Under the pieces are notes generated by a model. The model did not search any database. It worked only from the letters and a program-made list of their open reading frames with translations, and was not told where the DNA came from. Of a stretch of DNA of 64,000 nucleotides, positions 11,986 through 21,211 are shown piece by piece. Both the position numbers and the translations under genes were made by a program. The DNA is from Leptospira kanakyensis (GTDB lineage Bacteria > Spirochaetota > Leptospiria > Leptospirales > Leptospiraceae): the NCBI RefSeq assembly GCF_004769235.1, contig NZ_RQFG01000019.1:946757-1010756 (forward strand), in the 5' to 3' direction. Position 1 is the stretch's first letter; the number at the start of each line of letters is the position of its first letter.

Positions 11986-13134
11986 TTACTCCTTAACTTC
12001 AAATGAACTTCGAATGGTTTGCCAATAGAGTTTTGCTGTCTCCTTTTCTCTTTTGGGATAAGACAAGGAAAGAAAGTAACCCCTAGGTGCGTTATAAAGA
12101 TAATACTCTTTCATCTCCATTGCAACTGAATTTCCTATTTCATCCACCTCTGTCCATTCACTCAAATATTCAGATTTAGACTCTGTCCTTTTGAATCCCA
12201 ACTTTCGGATGAGAGTCGGTGAGAGAGAACGTAGTGAATCCCAAAACCTAAAATAATTTTTATTGTCCCAGAGCGGCCTTGACTTATCAAAACTAGAACC
12301 AATTGACAAAATGATTTTTGGTAGGTTTTTCTTTTTTTTTCCGGATGTTTGGAGGGTTAGTGCCTCATCCCATTCTGTTTGGCCTTCTGGCAAATAATTG
12401 GAAAGAAATTGTACAAATCGTACAATGCGATAGATTGAATCCCTGTTTTCACCATAAATTCCGAGACGATTCCCAAAAAGACCCTCATAACGAAGTTTAG
12501 ATGAAAATCGAATCCGATAACGGAAGGATTCGGATTCTAAAACCAACTGGTCTTTAGGTTTTGCCGATTCCACATAACAACCATAGGGATCACTGACCAA
12601 ATCTAAAGGAATGGATTGGTCTGACCATTCATTGGCTGCACGGTTCGTAATTTCATTGGAACGGACAAGCCAGTTAGGAAAAAATCCAGGTTCTTTTTCC
12701 CTTTGCAACCGGTAACAGAGATGGATTCCTTTTCCAAGGAAAACTACATCTTTTTCTTTTCGAACTTCGTACAATGCTTCTAATTCTTTTGCAGCAATGT
12801 CGGCATCCCTAATGACAGGAAATTCTTTTATGTATTCATCATCGATGAGAAACCGCATCAGGCCTGCGGGCGAAACCAAATAATTCCGACCAAATGAATC
12901 CTTTTTTTTTACCGTGGACTGTTTGTTTTTATGTTCAGATAGGAAACGATGAAAACTTCTACTTTCTTCTTCCTCAGCATCAGGAATCCAAGGTTTCTGC
13001 AATAAGGGATCTACGATGACGTTTGGATTTGTTTGGGCCTCTAACGATAGACCTGAACCCAAAAGGAGTAAAATCAAAGATCCTAATGTTAGGACAAACA
13101 GAGAAAATAGAAGAGAGTATTTCTCCCCTATCAT
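11986..13134 (-). CDS. Exported protein of unknown function
   Basis: 382 residues. A long hydrophobic N-terminal segment (about residues 7-34, ending SLEAQ-TN) looks like a signal peptide or an N-terminal membrane anchor. The rest is hydrophilic and rich in charged residues and aromatics, without a motif I recognise. It lies 2 bp after the 486-residue gene and 3 bp before the membrane protein, so the three genes are almost certainly one transcript. The mature part could be periplasmic and interact with the extracytoplasmic part of the downstream membrane protein; that is inference from linkage only. Confidence 0.6.
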   Translation of the reverse strand: MIGEKYSLLFSLFVLTLGSLILLLLGSGLSLEAQTNPNVIVDPLLQKPWIPDAEEEESRSFHRFLSEHKNKQSTVKKKDSFGRNYLVSPAGLMRFLIDDEYIKEFPVIRDADIAAKELEALYEVRKEKDVVFLGKGIHLCYRLQREKEPGFFPNWLVRSNEITNRAANEWSDQSIPLDLVSDPYGCYVESAKPKDQLVLESESFRYRIRFSSKLRYEGLFGNRLGIYGENRDSIYRIVRFVQFLSNYLPEGQTEWDEALTLQTSGKKKKNLPKIILSIGSSFDKSRPLWDNKNYFRFWDSLRSLSPTLIRKLGFKRTESKSEYLSEWTEVDEIGNSVAMEMKEYYLYNAPRGYFLSLSYPKREKETAKLYWQTIRSSFEVKE

Positions 13135-13136
13135 GT

Positions 13137-14597
13137 TTAAACCTGAAATTTAGATTGGATGAAGTTTAACGCCATAGTAAAGATTTTAGAAAAATCTCGT
13201 TTATGGTTTTCGTCAGACACTCTTGATAAAATTCCTTTTAGGAGAGTTTGTACTTGGGTATAATTGGGAACTTCATAAAAAGATTTTTGAATATGTGGCC
13301 AAGCCATCTTTACCATTTGCATAAATTCAGGACTTCCTTTTTTGAACTCTTGAATCATACGATCTAACGTAAGTTTGACGATTTGAAAGTTTTTTAGTTT
13401 TTTAACAATTCCAACCAATACTTCCCGGCTCAAATCAGATTTGGAACTCATCATCTGGAAAAGAGAATTCCAATCTACCACTTCATTTTTTTGTTCTTTT
13501 AAAACTTGGGTACGTAAAGACACAACAGCCTTTTCAAATTCGGAAAGACCTCGTAACCAGTTTTGGTAACCCACTTGGTCAGCTTTGGTTTGGTATCCAG
13601 TGATGGTTTGCACAAGATCCATAAATTCTTTGACACTAAAGGATTCTAACCTAGTCAAATTGGGATCAATCGCAATGACTGGTTCTGGTTCTTCAAAATC
13701 AACGTCTATGTCTTGGGAAAAATCATCCGAATCATCGGCACTAGACCCAGAACTTTGCGCAGATCTGGAATCTGAATCATCAAATTCTAAATCTTCTATT
13801 TCATATTCATCTGAACTAGATTGGTTACTCGGTGGAGCGGCTTCGACAGTTGGATTGTCTTTAGGATCGGGGCCAATTTTGATATCTAAGGTTTCACCTG
13901 TGAGAGTATCCCCAAAAGTTTCTACAATTTCTAAAAGAATGGATTTGTCTTTTTCAGGGATGAGGGACTGTTTTTTGACAACCGGTGCCGGTGGTGCGTT
14001 GGCAATGGCCAAAGCATCTGTAAGGGAAACTGGTTCTTTTTCTGATTCGGCACTGGCCGGCATAGAAAGAGCTGCCTTTGCTGATTCTGCCATCAAACCT
14101 TTGGGTTCAATGATTTCTCCCGTCAGTGGATTTTCTAGAACGGTGAGGATTCCTTTTTGGGCAAAAACAAAATCTTTAGGATGAGTGACTTGGAGCCTTT
14201 CTACAATTTCTTCTGCGATGGATGCAAAACTGGGAGCCGGTGCATTTTGCAGTTTTTCCAACTCCTGGACTTTTAGTTTATCCTGTACTTTATTCAGGAC
14301 TTCGATAAAATTAGAATTTAGATAAGTCGAAACTTCGTTTTGAGGTACACCTAACATTGTAGCAAACTGCGGAAGGTGTTCAAAAAATTGGTCGGTCTTT
14401 TTGATATTACCCGTCATGTAGGATTTGATCTGTTTTGCGACCTCTTCCACTTTTGCCGGATCCATTTTGCGAGCTTTCAGTAGTTTTTTGAAAATATCGA
14501 TATGTGCGTGGAAATAGGATAAAAATTCCCCGTATGCGGTGAATTCAAACTCTCCGTGCGCTTTTTTTTCTAAAACCTTTTTAGAACCGTCTGACAT
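13137..14597 (-). CDS. Cytoplasmic acidic protein of unknown function
   Basis: 486 residues with no signal peptide or membrane segment. Three parts can be seen: a Lys-rich helical N-terminal region (to about 140), a low-complexity acidic and Ser-rich linker around residues 255-310 (many D/E/S in a row), and a helical C-terminal region of about 170 residues. The two-domain plus disordered-linker layout suggests a scaffold or adaptor, but no enzymatic motif is visible. It is the first gene of the three-gene group running down to 11182, and is divergent from the small lipoprotein at 14691. I do not recognise the family. Confidence 0.6.
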   Translation of the reverse strand: MSDGSKKVLEKKAHGEFEFTAYGEFLSYFHAHIDIFKKLLKARKMDPAKVEEVAKQIKSYMTGNIKKTDQFFEHLPQFATMLGVPQNEVSTYLNSNFIEVLNKVQDKLKVQELEKLQNAPAPSFASIAEEIVERLQVTHPKDFVFAQKGILTVLENPLTGEIIEPKGLMAESAKAALSMPASAESEKEPVSLTDALAIANAPPAPVVKKQSLIPEKDKSILLEIVETFGDTLTGETLDIKIGPDPKDNPTVEAAPPSNQSSSDEYEIEDLEFDDSDSRSAQSSGSSADDSDDFSQDIDVDFEEPEPVIAIDPNLTRLESFSVKEFMDLVQTITGYQTKADQVGYQNWLRGLSEFEKAVVSLRTQVLKEQKNEVVDWNSLFQMMSSKSDLSREVLVGIVKKLKNFQIVKLTLDRMIQEFKKGSPEFMQMVKMAWPHIQKSFYEVPNYTQVQTLLKGILSRVSDENHKRDFSKIFTMALNFIQSKFQV

Positions 14598-14690
14598 AAT
14601 AGAATCTCATCCAATGCATAGGAAAAGTCACAAGGGTCAAGATTTTTACGAACCGATTGACGAAATGCAGGGAGAACGGAGTTTAGGAAT

Positions 14691-14960
14691 ATGAATCGTT
14701 TGTTCGTTTTGTTTGTGTTGTGTTTTGTCATGATCTTCTCTACATCCTGCGAAAAGAGAAAAGACAATACTATAAAAAATAACATTTTAACTTTCCTGGT
14801 GACATGTACCGGAGGAAGTTTAGATGCTTGTAATTCTGGTTGTGCAGGTAAATACCCTGACGTGACAGGTGATAATTATCCAGCTGCTTCTGCTTGTTTT
14901 TCAGCTTGTTCTACTAATTGTAACTTATCTACCACCCTTCTCCTACTTACCAACAAGTAA
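14691..14960 (+). CDS. Small cysteine-rich lipoprotein
   Basis: 89 residues. A hydrophobic signal (residues 4-18) ends in the lipobox FSTSC, so the mature protein starts at Cys20 and is about 70 residues. It carries seven further Cys (TCTGG, ACNSGC, ACFSACSTNC), spaced as if for three disulphides with one left over, a pattern that favours a compact exported mini-domain. Spacing such as CxxxC and CxxxCxxxC could also bind a metal or cofactor. It is divergent from the 14597 gene and converges on rsmE. A weak dyad (AAGG/CCTT) followed by seven T lies just after the stop and may end transcription. Function unknown. Confidence 0.7.
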   Translation: MNRLFVLFVLCFVMIFSTSCEKRKDNTIKNNILTFLVTCTGGSLDACNSGCAGKYPDVTGDNYPAASACFSACSTNCNLSTTLLLLTNK

Positions 14961-14977
14961 GAAAGGACTTCCTTTTT

Positions 14978-15658
14978 TTAAGTTCCATACACAAGGAAAC
15001 TGGCGGCGACAATGCCTGCCGTTTCCGTTCGGAGTACCCCACCCGGAAGTGTAAGCCTTGGAATTTTGTTTTCCTCCATCCAGTTTTCCTCATCCAAATG
15101 AAATCCCCCTTCAGGACCAATCACAGGGATTTTCTTAAGTAAATGATTTGCCGAAAAAATTTCGGACCTATGAGGATGAAAGACCACCAAACTATCTTTA
15201 TATGATTTCATCCACTCTCCCGCAGGTTCAATGGAAAGTGTGAGTAATTCCGTTTGTTTGGACTGTGCGGCTGCTTCTTTTACAATTTTTTCAGCACGCT
15301 CCAAATTGAATTCTTTCCGAATGGAATGCCGAAAAACTAAAAAAACAACAGAGCTCAGTCCAATCTCTGTGACCTTTTGCAAAAAAAAATCAAACCGGTT
15401 TCCCTTCGGCAAAGCAATGGCTACTGTTTTCCGTTCTTGTTTTTTCGGGATATGATTTTCATTTAAAAATTTTAATTCTTTGGAAAGAGGAGAGAATTGG
15501 TAATCATAAAGTCCACCTTCCCCATCTCGAATTTGGATAGTGGTTTCTTCCTTACTGAGTCGTAAGGCTCGGAGGTGGGCCAACTCTTCTGGAAAAAGGG
15601 ATATGGACGGTTTTGCGACAAACCCAGTACGAAAAAGAATGAGACCAGGTTCTAACAA
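14978..15658 (-). CDS. rsmE: 16S rRNA m3U1498 methyltransferase RsmE
   Basis: 226 residues, usual size for the family. RsmE methylates N3 of U1498 in helix 44 of 16S rRNA using SAM. Visible family signatures are an N-terminal PUA-like part with EELAHLRALRLSKEE, then the SPOUT-fold C-terminal motifs VIGPEGGFHLDEE and LRTETAGIVAASFL that form the trefoil-knot SAM site. No ATG fits the N-terminus. The best start is TTG at 15658, four bases after the stop of the LolA-like gene, which implies translational coupling in the guaB / LolA-like / rsmE cluster. Confidence 0.9.
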   Translation of the reverse strand: MLEPGLILFRTGFVAKPSISLFPEELAHLRALRLSKEETTIQIRDGEGGLYDYQFSPLSKELKFLNENHIPKKQERKTVAIALPKGNRFDFFLQKVTEIGLSSVVFLVFRHSIRKEFNLERAEKIVKEAAAQSKQTELLTLSIEPAGEWMKSYKDSLVVFHPHRSEIFSANHLLKKIPVIGPEGGFHLDEENWMEENKIPRLTLPGGVLRTETAGIVAASFLVYGT

Positions 15659-15662
15659 GGAT

Positions 15663-16436
15663 TTAACGACTTAGGTTGTCGACTGCAAATAGAGAAGCAT
15701 CAGGATTTACAGATTTATCTACTTCTTGGATTTCCCAAACCGTGATACTACCAGTATTCAAATCTAACATTTCCAAACGAGATGCTTTTTGAATTTCTTC
15801 TACCTTTCCAGAAACTTCTTTCACTTTCACAGGCCCATATTTTAAGTTCAAAGTTTTAAATAAAATTCCATCCCGGTCATGAAAGTCGACGCGGTATGGT
15901 TTAAGATCTTTTTTTCCTACAAGGAGAACTAACTTTTTATAAAAGTAAGGAAGGATGGGTTTGAGAGAAATTCGGTAATACACCTCGCCGCCAATTTCCA
16001 AGTCTCCATTCACAAGGGGGTTGTAATTGGCCTGATAGGAATACCCGGATAAATCTACATAAAAAAATCCAGTTCCCATAAGGGCTTCATACTTTTCGTC
16101 GTCTGTTTTTCGAAAGAGTTTGGCACTTAAAACATTGAAGAAAAATACATTTTCCCCTTCGTCCTTAGTGAGGAGTTTGGACTCGAGTCCTCGCCCCTTT
16201 CTATCGAATAAAAGCAAAGCATCTTCCCCATTAAAAAACCGATTGATTTTCCAAGTTTCAGAAGTTCCGTTCCTACGAATGAGAACGTAAGTTCCTTTGA
16301 CAAGGCCTTTGCCGAAATCCATTTCACGGTCTAACCTTGCCAAAAGTTCCTGTGCAGACAAACTGGCATCAGGTGGAGCTTGCGCCTCCATCGAAAGAAC
16401 ACTAAAAAAAAGTATGAGGATCCAAAGTTTTCGCAT
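15663..16436 (-). CDS. LolA-like outer-membrane lipoprotein-sorting family protein
   Basis: 257 residues. The signal peptide (about residues 1-20, ending SMEAQA) has no lipobox Cys, so the protein is predicted to be soluble and periplasmic. The mature part has the look of the LolA-like half-barrel family (sorting-protein-like, as in DUF/pfam17131 proteins): ELLARLDREMDFGKGLVKGTY, repeated short beta strands, and YRISLKPILPYFYKKLVLLV followed by PYRVDFHDRDG. Members of this broad family carry lipids or lipoproteins across the periplasm. It is 9 bp downstream of guaB and 4 bp upstream of rsmE. Assignment to the fold is fair; the actual cargo cannot be read from the sequence. Confidence 0.65.
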   Translation of the reverse strand: MRKLWILILFFSVLSMEAQAPPDASLSAQELLARLDREMDFGKGLVKGTYVLIRRNGTSETWKINRFFNGEDALLLFDRKGRGLESKLLTKDEGENVFFFNVLSAKLFRKTDDEKYEALMGTGFFYVDLSGYSYQANYNPLVNGDLEIGGEVYYRISLKPILPYFYKKLVLLVGKKDLKPYRVDFHDRDGILFKTLNLKYGPVKVKEVSGKVEEIQKASRLEMLDLNTGSITVWEIQEVDKSVNPDASLFAVDNLSR

Positions 16437-16445
16437 GTAAAATGG

Positions 16446-17972
16446 TTATTCCGCTCTCATGGATGGTTTTGTGTAAGAATACAATCCATGCACACTACCC
16501 TGTGCTTGGGCTGATTCCGTCCTTCGTTCAAAACGAAGTTTTCCTTCCCTTAGTGCTTTGTGAAGATCGTTAATATTTCTAAATCCCATATCTTGAAAAC
16601 TTTGTCTGAGGCCTTGGACAAGATAAGGAATGAGGTTAAGAACTGATCCTTTATCCACAACGTATCCTGAAACACCTTGCGCGACTTTGATCTTTTGGGA
16701 TTCCGAGAAATACCGTTTGTCCCCACCCTTACTCATTGCTTCTAAACTTGCCATTCCCCGGTATTTCTTTAGACGAATTCCGTTTTCATAAAAATACTCA
16801 CCAGGTGCTTCTTTTGTTCCTGCAAACATAGAGCCCATCATACACATGGATGCACCAATCGCTAAAGCGTTGGCAATGTCTCCAATATTAGAAATTCCAC
16901 CATCCGCAATCACTGGAACTCCGTGTGCTTGTGCATACTCAGCTGTTTTGAATACTGCTGTTGCTTGCGCGCGACCCACAGCCATTGTATCTTGTGTGAT
17001 ACAAATAGATCCAGGACCCATTCCGATTCGAAGTCCATCGGCACCAGCTGCAATTAAGTTTGCCGCTTGTGCTTTTGTGACCACGTTTCCACCAATCACA
17101 TCGATGTTTGGAAAATTGGATTTGATCCAATGGATCATCTCCATTTGATAACTAGAGTTCCCTTGTGCTGAATCGATGATGATGGCATCCACTCCTACAC
17201 CCGCAAGAGCGGCCATACGGTCACGAGACTCAGGCAAAGTAGAAAGGGCTGCCCCTACACGTAATCTTTTTTGATCATCTTTGGAAGACTGAGGAAATTC
17301 TTTATTTTTTTTCAGGTCACTGCGGCAAATGAGTGCTACAAGTTTTCCTTGTTTATCCACAATCGGGAGTTTTCCCTTTTTACTTGTACGAAGGATGTTA
17401 TTTGCTTCTTGTAAACTAATTCCAACATTTGCTGTGATGAGTTCTGTTGTCATCACCTTGCCAAGTTTGATTCCGCGATCTCTTTCAAAATCTACGTCTC
17501 TGTTGGTCACAATACCAACTAACTTTGTACTGGCGGTTCCATCTTCTGTGATAGGAATCCCACTAAAACCATACTTTTCTTTGACTGCATCCAAATCGGC
17601 CAGCGTATGTTCTGGAGAAAGAAGGATTGGATCTTTAATGAATCCATTTTCATAACGTTTTACTTTTCGAACTAGATCCACTTGTTCATCGATGCTATTG
17701 TTATAATGGATGATTCCGATTCCACCCATTAGCGCTTGTGCAATCGCCATTTCTGACTCCGTGACTGTGTCCATAGGAGAACTCATCAAAGGTCTTTTGA
17801 GTGAAATATTTTTGGAAAGTTTAGTTTCTAGTTCCACATCGCTTGGGTTGAAGTCTATATAACCGGGTAGAACTAAAAAGTCCCGATAGGTAAGTCCCAT
17901 GTTGACCGAGAAGAGCTCTTGTCCGCTGACTCCATCGAGAAGCTCAGATCCTGGTAGGGGTTGATTTGACAT
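16446..17972 (-). CDS. guaB: Inosine-5'-monophosphate dehydrogenase (eukaryote-like type)
   Basis: 508 residues. Oxidises IMP to XMP with NAD+, the committed step of GMP synthesis. The order is N-terminal barrel segment ([20 protein letters not shown]), two CBS domains (about residues 110-235, including KKGKLPIVD), then the catalytic barrel with Cys324 in GPGSICITQ, the phosphate-binding [10 protein letters not shown] and the flap region [10 protein letters not shown], ending [10 protein letters not shown]. The active-site loop reads SICITQ rather than the common bacterial SICTTR, and the overall length and C-terminal tail resemble animal IMPDH. AAGGAAGGA lies 6 bases before the ATG. It heads the cluster with the LolA-like gene and rsmE. 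Confidence 0.97.
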   Translation of the reverse strand: MSNQPLPGSELLDGVSGQELFSVNMGLTYRDFLVLPGYIDFNPSDVELETKLSKNISLKRPLMSSPMDTVTESEMAIAQALMGGIGIIHYNNSIDEQVDLVRKVKRYENGFIKDPILLSPEHTLADLDAVKEKYGFSGIPITEDGTASTKLVGIVTNRDVDFERDRGIKLGKVMTTELITANVGISLQEANNILRTSKKGKLPIVDKQGKLVALICRSDLKKNKEFPQSSKDDQKRLRVGAALSTLPESRDRMAALAGVGVDAIIIDSAQGNSSYQMEMIHWIKSNFPNIDVIGGNVVTKAQAANLIAAGADGLRIGMGPGSICITQDTMAVGRAQATAVFKTAEYAQAHGVPVIADGGISNIGDIANALAIGASMCMMGSMFAGTKEAPGEYFYENGIRLKKYRGMASLEAMSKGGDKRYFSESQKIKVAQGVSGYVVDKGSVLNLIPYLVQGLRQSFQDMGFRNINDLHKALREGKLRFERRTESAQAQGSVHGLYSYTKPSMRAE

Positions 17973-18069
17973 AATTATCCTTCCTTTTTCTACTTTAGGT
18001 AAGAAAACTCTCCGTGCAAGAGAATTTCAGGAGAAATTTGTCCGATAATAGTGAGTAACACGACCTTTT

Positions 18070-19224
18070 ATGGATACACTAGAAAGAAGTAAGCGATCTC
18101 TGGATGTTTTTTCCGACACAGAAAAAAAACTCCATGTTTTGACGAAATTTTTATTAAACCAGGAATTGAGTCTAAAGGACAATATTCATTCTGGGGAGAG
18201 TTGTTTTTTAAAAAAAGTTTCGGCGGACGGGAACAAAATACTAGTCAGCGTACGTCCAACCATGTCCCTCTCTGTGGGTCAAAAAATCACCCTATATAAA
18301 ATCCTTGGAAGATACCTTCATTTGGAATGCACCGTCGAACAAGAAAAGGCGGAATCCCAATACGTCCTGCATTTAGATAAAATCGCCATTGCCAAAAAAG
18401 ATAGAGAAAGTTCGAGAATTCCTGTGCCTCCTGGTTCGGCTTGGATCACAAATGTTGTTTCTAGTAAGGCTAAAATTGAAACCGATATGTTTCATGTTCC
18501 CACTGCCGTAAAAGTCAACTTTCAGGACTATGAAACCAAACTAAAAAACATAGTTGATTTTATCAAAATCTCTACATTCAACTCAAGCGAAGATTCAGAA
18601 ATCATCCTACAAATCAAAAAAACCAAAAAAGGCCTACTTTTAGAAGATACTACAGATCGGAAATGTTATGAAGAGTCACCGAATGAAGATTTCTTAGTTT
18701 TTTCCGAAGATATTGATTTAGATATAGCAAAAGAAATTAACAACCGACGAAATCAAAAGATCAAATCGGAACTGATTTTACCAATCCTTTACTTAACTGA
18801 TGAAGAAGAATCTATCCCCATTGGATACATCCAAATGCAAAGTAAAACAGAGACCTTTGATTTACTAAAGGCTATGGAGATGAAAACTTTATGTTTTGAA
18901 ATGGTGGATCGAATCCGTCATTCCAATATGATCAAATCAGATGGAAAGTTTCCGGTCATTGATATCTCTGAAGGTGGGCTGAAAGTAATTGTGGACCATC
19001 CGGATTTAATGCAAAGCCTTCCAAAACTTTCTGGATTCCAATTTGATATTTTTTTCAAAATGCAATCCCCTCTTACCGCTTTTGGAACCATCAGAACCAT
19101 TACAAAAAACGAAGAAGGCCACCTAACAGTAGGTCTCGCGATTGCAGGGCATTCCTCACGATCTGGTGAGAAAAAAAGATTTTTGGAAAACGTAGAATTC
19201 TTTCGAAAACAAAACCAAAAATAG
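18070..19224 (+). CDS. DUF1577-like protein, possible PilZ-type C-terminal domain
   Basis: 384 residues, soluble, no signal peptide. I associate the N-terminal half (SDTEKKLHVLTKFLLNQELSLKD, then a beta-rich SVRPTMSLSVGQKITLYKILGRYLHLECTV) with the Leptospira family DUF1577. The last ~90 residues (FPVIDISEGGLKVIVDHPDL ... FDIFFKMQSPLTAFGTIRTITKNEEGHLTVGLAI) have the rhythm of a PilZ-like domain (D-x-S-x-x-G) although the Arg-rich c-di-GMP-binding stretch is not clear. A second messenger-linked role would fit the nearby EAL gene but is inference. It is divergent from guaB and converges on the radical SAM gene with only 4 bp between stops. Confidence 0.6.
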   Translation: MDTLERSKRSLDVFSDTEKKLHVLTKFLLNQELSLKDNIHSGESCFLKKVSADGNKILVSVRPTMSLSVGQKITLYKILGRYLHLECTVEQEKAESQYVLHLDKIAIAKKDRESSRIPVPPGSAWITNVVSSKAKIETDMFHVPTAVKVNFQDYETKLKNIVDFIKISTFNSSEDSEIILQIKKTKKGLLLEDTTDRKCYEESPNEDFLVFSEDIDLDIAKEINNRRNQKIKSELILPILYLTDEEESIPIGYIQMQSKTETFDLLKAMEMKTLCFEMVDRIRHSNMIKSDGKFPVIDISEGGLKVIVDHPDLMQSLPKLSGFQFDIFFKMQSPLTAFGTIRTITKNEEGHLTVGLAIAGHSSRSGEKKRFLENVEFFRKQNQK

Positions 19225-19228
19225 AATT

Positions 19229-21166
19229 TTAAAGTTCTCCGTATCCTAAAACTTCCATAGACCATCTTTCTTCCAAAACCCTAGCAGCAAATGTAATGGT
19301 CTCTGGATCCATTTCGTTTTTTAGAAATTCAAAATCGGAACTATCCACTTCATTACCTTCAATTAAGTAAAAAGCTTCTTTAGATGGATTTAGTTTTCGA
19401 ATGTTTTGATTGTTAATTCTTTCATAAACCAAAAAGGAAGTGGAATTTATATTTTTATCTCTCCATTTCTTTAAATCTTTTCGGTTTTCATCAAAAACAA
19501 AAACCAATCGGTGTTGGAGATTTTCTCCTCGATGAGCGAGTGTGCGAGATAAATACGAATTTCGTTTGGACTCTAACTGTGTTACCAATTTGGTAACTTC
19601 CTCAGGTTTGGGCGGAGATTTTAGTTCAATCACAAAATCAATGGTACAAAATGGCTCAGATGTTATCCTTTCACCAATCAGGGATTGGATCTGGGAGAGA
19701 TCCAAAGATAAATTTTCGGAATGGAACCAAACACTGTGATGGCGACTTCCCTTCCATTCAGACAAACCCTGCTCTGAACTAAAAATTACCCGATTTGAAT
19801 TTGTTATTTTGGATTCTTTTAGATCCACATCAATCCGATCATTTCGTGTCAGTTCCGGATCACATAAAAATGGTCTTGGAAATTCATCCAATCGTCTTTC
19901 CAGTAAATCTTCTGCAAAATACAAAGACTCTGTTAAATCGCGAGGGCTAAAAGTAGGAGTTTCGATGATCCGGTAAGGCGGGGTTGGCATAAAGGAAAGG
20001 CCTTCTTTTTCGGCATCCCGACGCATTGCCGTTCCCGGCAGGACAGACAATGGAAAGGCCTGCACCCATTCACCAAGGCCATGTTCCAAAAAGAAATGGA
20101 TCCCTCTTTCGACATCATCTGGTTTGTCCCCAGGTAGGCCAATGATGAGGTCTAGTAGTAGTTCCATTCCTTCACCAGCAAGCATCTTTGCCACTTCGGC
20201 CACTTTATGAGGGCTACCATACCGTTTGACACGTTTTAATGTTTCTTCGTTTACTGATTGAAGTCCTAACTCCACACGAGTGAATCCCGCCTTACGAAGT
20301 TTAGTTGCAAGTTTCGGTGTCACACCTTCCGAACGAAGTTCGGCAAACATGGACATCCTTCCATCTGAGTTCACTTCCGCAATGGCATCTAAAAAGTTTT
20401 CAAATCCAGGCCGATGGTTGAAGGTGGGATCTAAAAATACAAGTTCCCGAGCTCCTTTCTCTTTTAAGTCCGAGATGAGTTTGATGGTTTCTGGAATGTC
20501 TAAGGTTCTAAGATTTTGAGATGATTTAGGATAAAAACAATAAGTACATTGAGACTTACAACCTCGAACCGTTTCCAAATAGGTAGATCTTTTAGGATCA
20601 ACTAACAGATGTCCGGTTGTATATGGAGAAGGAAAGTCTGTGAGAGGAAAGTCAGCTGCCACTGCTTTTCCAAAAGAACTGAGGACTCCCTCTTTTTTTC
20701 GATAAGCCACATTCTCTAATCCTTCTAAAGAAGACTTGGAAAGAACGGATCGCATGAGTTTACGAAAACTATGTTCTGCTTCTCCAGATACGGCGATGTC
20801 ATACCCTTCTTCTCCTAGAACATAAGGGTTGTCTTCATTGACCTCGGGCCCGCCAATCAGGATGGTTGTATCGGGATTTCGTTTTTTGACCTCTTTTGCA
20901 ATGTAAAGACTACGTTCTGTATTCCATAAATAAAGCGAGAGTCCTAAAAAATCGGGGCCTTCTTTTGCGATTTTGTCTACAAGTTCTTTGTCCCCCAGAG
21001 AGTCCGTATCTTCTGGTGAAACTACAATAGGATGGATTCCCTTTACCGGATCTTCTTTTGATTCCAGACAACTCGCTAAACTAGCAGCTGCTAAAGGAAC
21101 ATTTCCTGTGGCTGCATAGTAAGAAGGTGGGGGAACAGGTAATTGCAAAAATTGTATTTTTGCCAT
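19229..21166 (-). CDS. B12-binding radical SAM protein
   Basis: About 645 residues from the ATG at 21166, which has AGGA four bases upstream; a longer reading starts only at a TTG (21205) without a ribosome site. The N-terminal ~180 residues look like a cobalamin-binding domain (DTDSLGDKELVDKIAKEGPDFLGLSLYLWN, TILIGGPEV). The radical SAM core follows, with the [4Fe-4S] motif GCKSQCTYC (C-x3-C-x2-C) and the barrel motifs VELGLQSVNEETLKRVKR and LIIGLPGD. The C-terminal ~200 residues are unassigned. Enzymes of this layout do methylations or rearrangements on unactivated carbons of lipids, cofactors or natural products; the substrate is unknown. A 6-bp-scale gap places it directly after the EAL gene. 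Confidence 0.85.
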   Translation of the reverse strand: MAKIQFLQLPVPPPSYYAATGNVPLAAASLASCLESKEDPVKGIHPIVVSPEDTDSLGDKELVDKIAKEGPDFLGLSLYLWNTERSLYIAKEVKKRNPDTTILIGGPEVNEDNPYVLGEEGYDIAVSGEAEHSFRKLMRSVLSKSSLEGLENVAYRKKEGVLSSFGKAVAADFPLTDFPSPYTTGHLLVDPKRSTYLETVRGCKSQCTYCFYPKSSQNLRTLDIPETIKLISDLKEKGARELVFLDPTFNHRPGFENFLDAIAEVNSDGRMSMFAELRSEGVTPKLATKLRKAGFTRVELGLQSVNEETLKRVKRYGSPHKVAEVAKMLAGEGMELLLDLIIGLPGDKPDDVERGIHFFLEHGLGEWVQAFPLSVLPGTAMRRDAEKEGLSFMPTPPYRIIETPTFSPRDLTESLYFAEDLLERRLDEFPRPFLCDPELTRNDRIDVDLKESKITNSNRVIFSSEQGLSEWKGSRHHSVWFHSENLSLDLSQIQSLIGERITSEPFCTIDFVIELKSPPKPEEVTKLVTQLESKRNSYLSRTLAHRGENLQHRLVFVFDENRKDLKKWRDKNINSTSFLVYERINNQNIRKLNPSKEAFYLIEGNEVDSSDFEFLKNEMDPETITFAARVLEERWSMEVLGYGEL

Positions 21167-21211
21167 AGTTCCTGCCAGTATCCACCCAGAGAGGGTTTTT
21201 CGCAAAACCTT

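Noticed and set aside
13585..14184. 199-codon plus-strand ORF inside the 486-residue gene
   Set aside because: It is antisense to a gene of normal composition. Its Ser-rich product is the complement of the acidic linker, with no ribosome site.
19229..21205. TTG start for the radical SAM gene at 21205
   Set aside because: The ATG at 21166 has an AGGA ribosome site and starts the B12-domain sequence directly.
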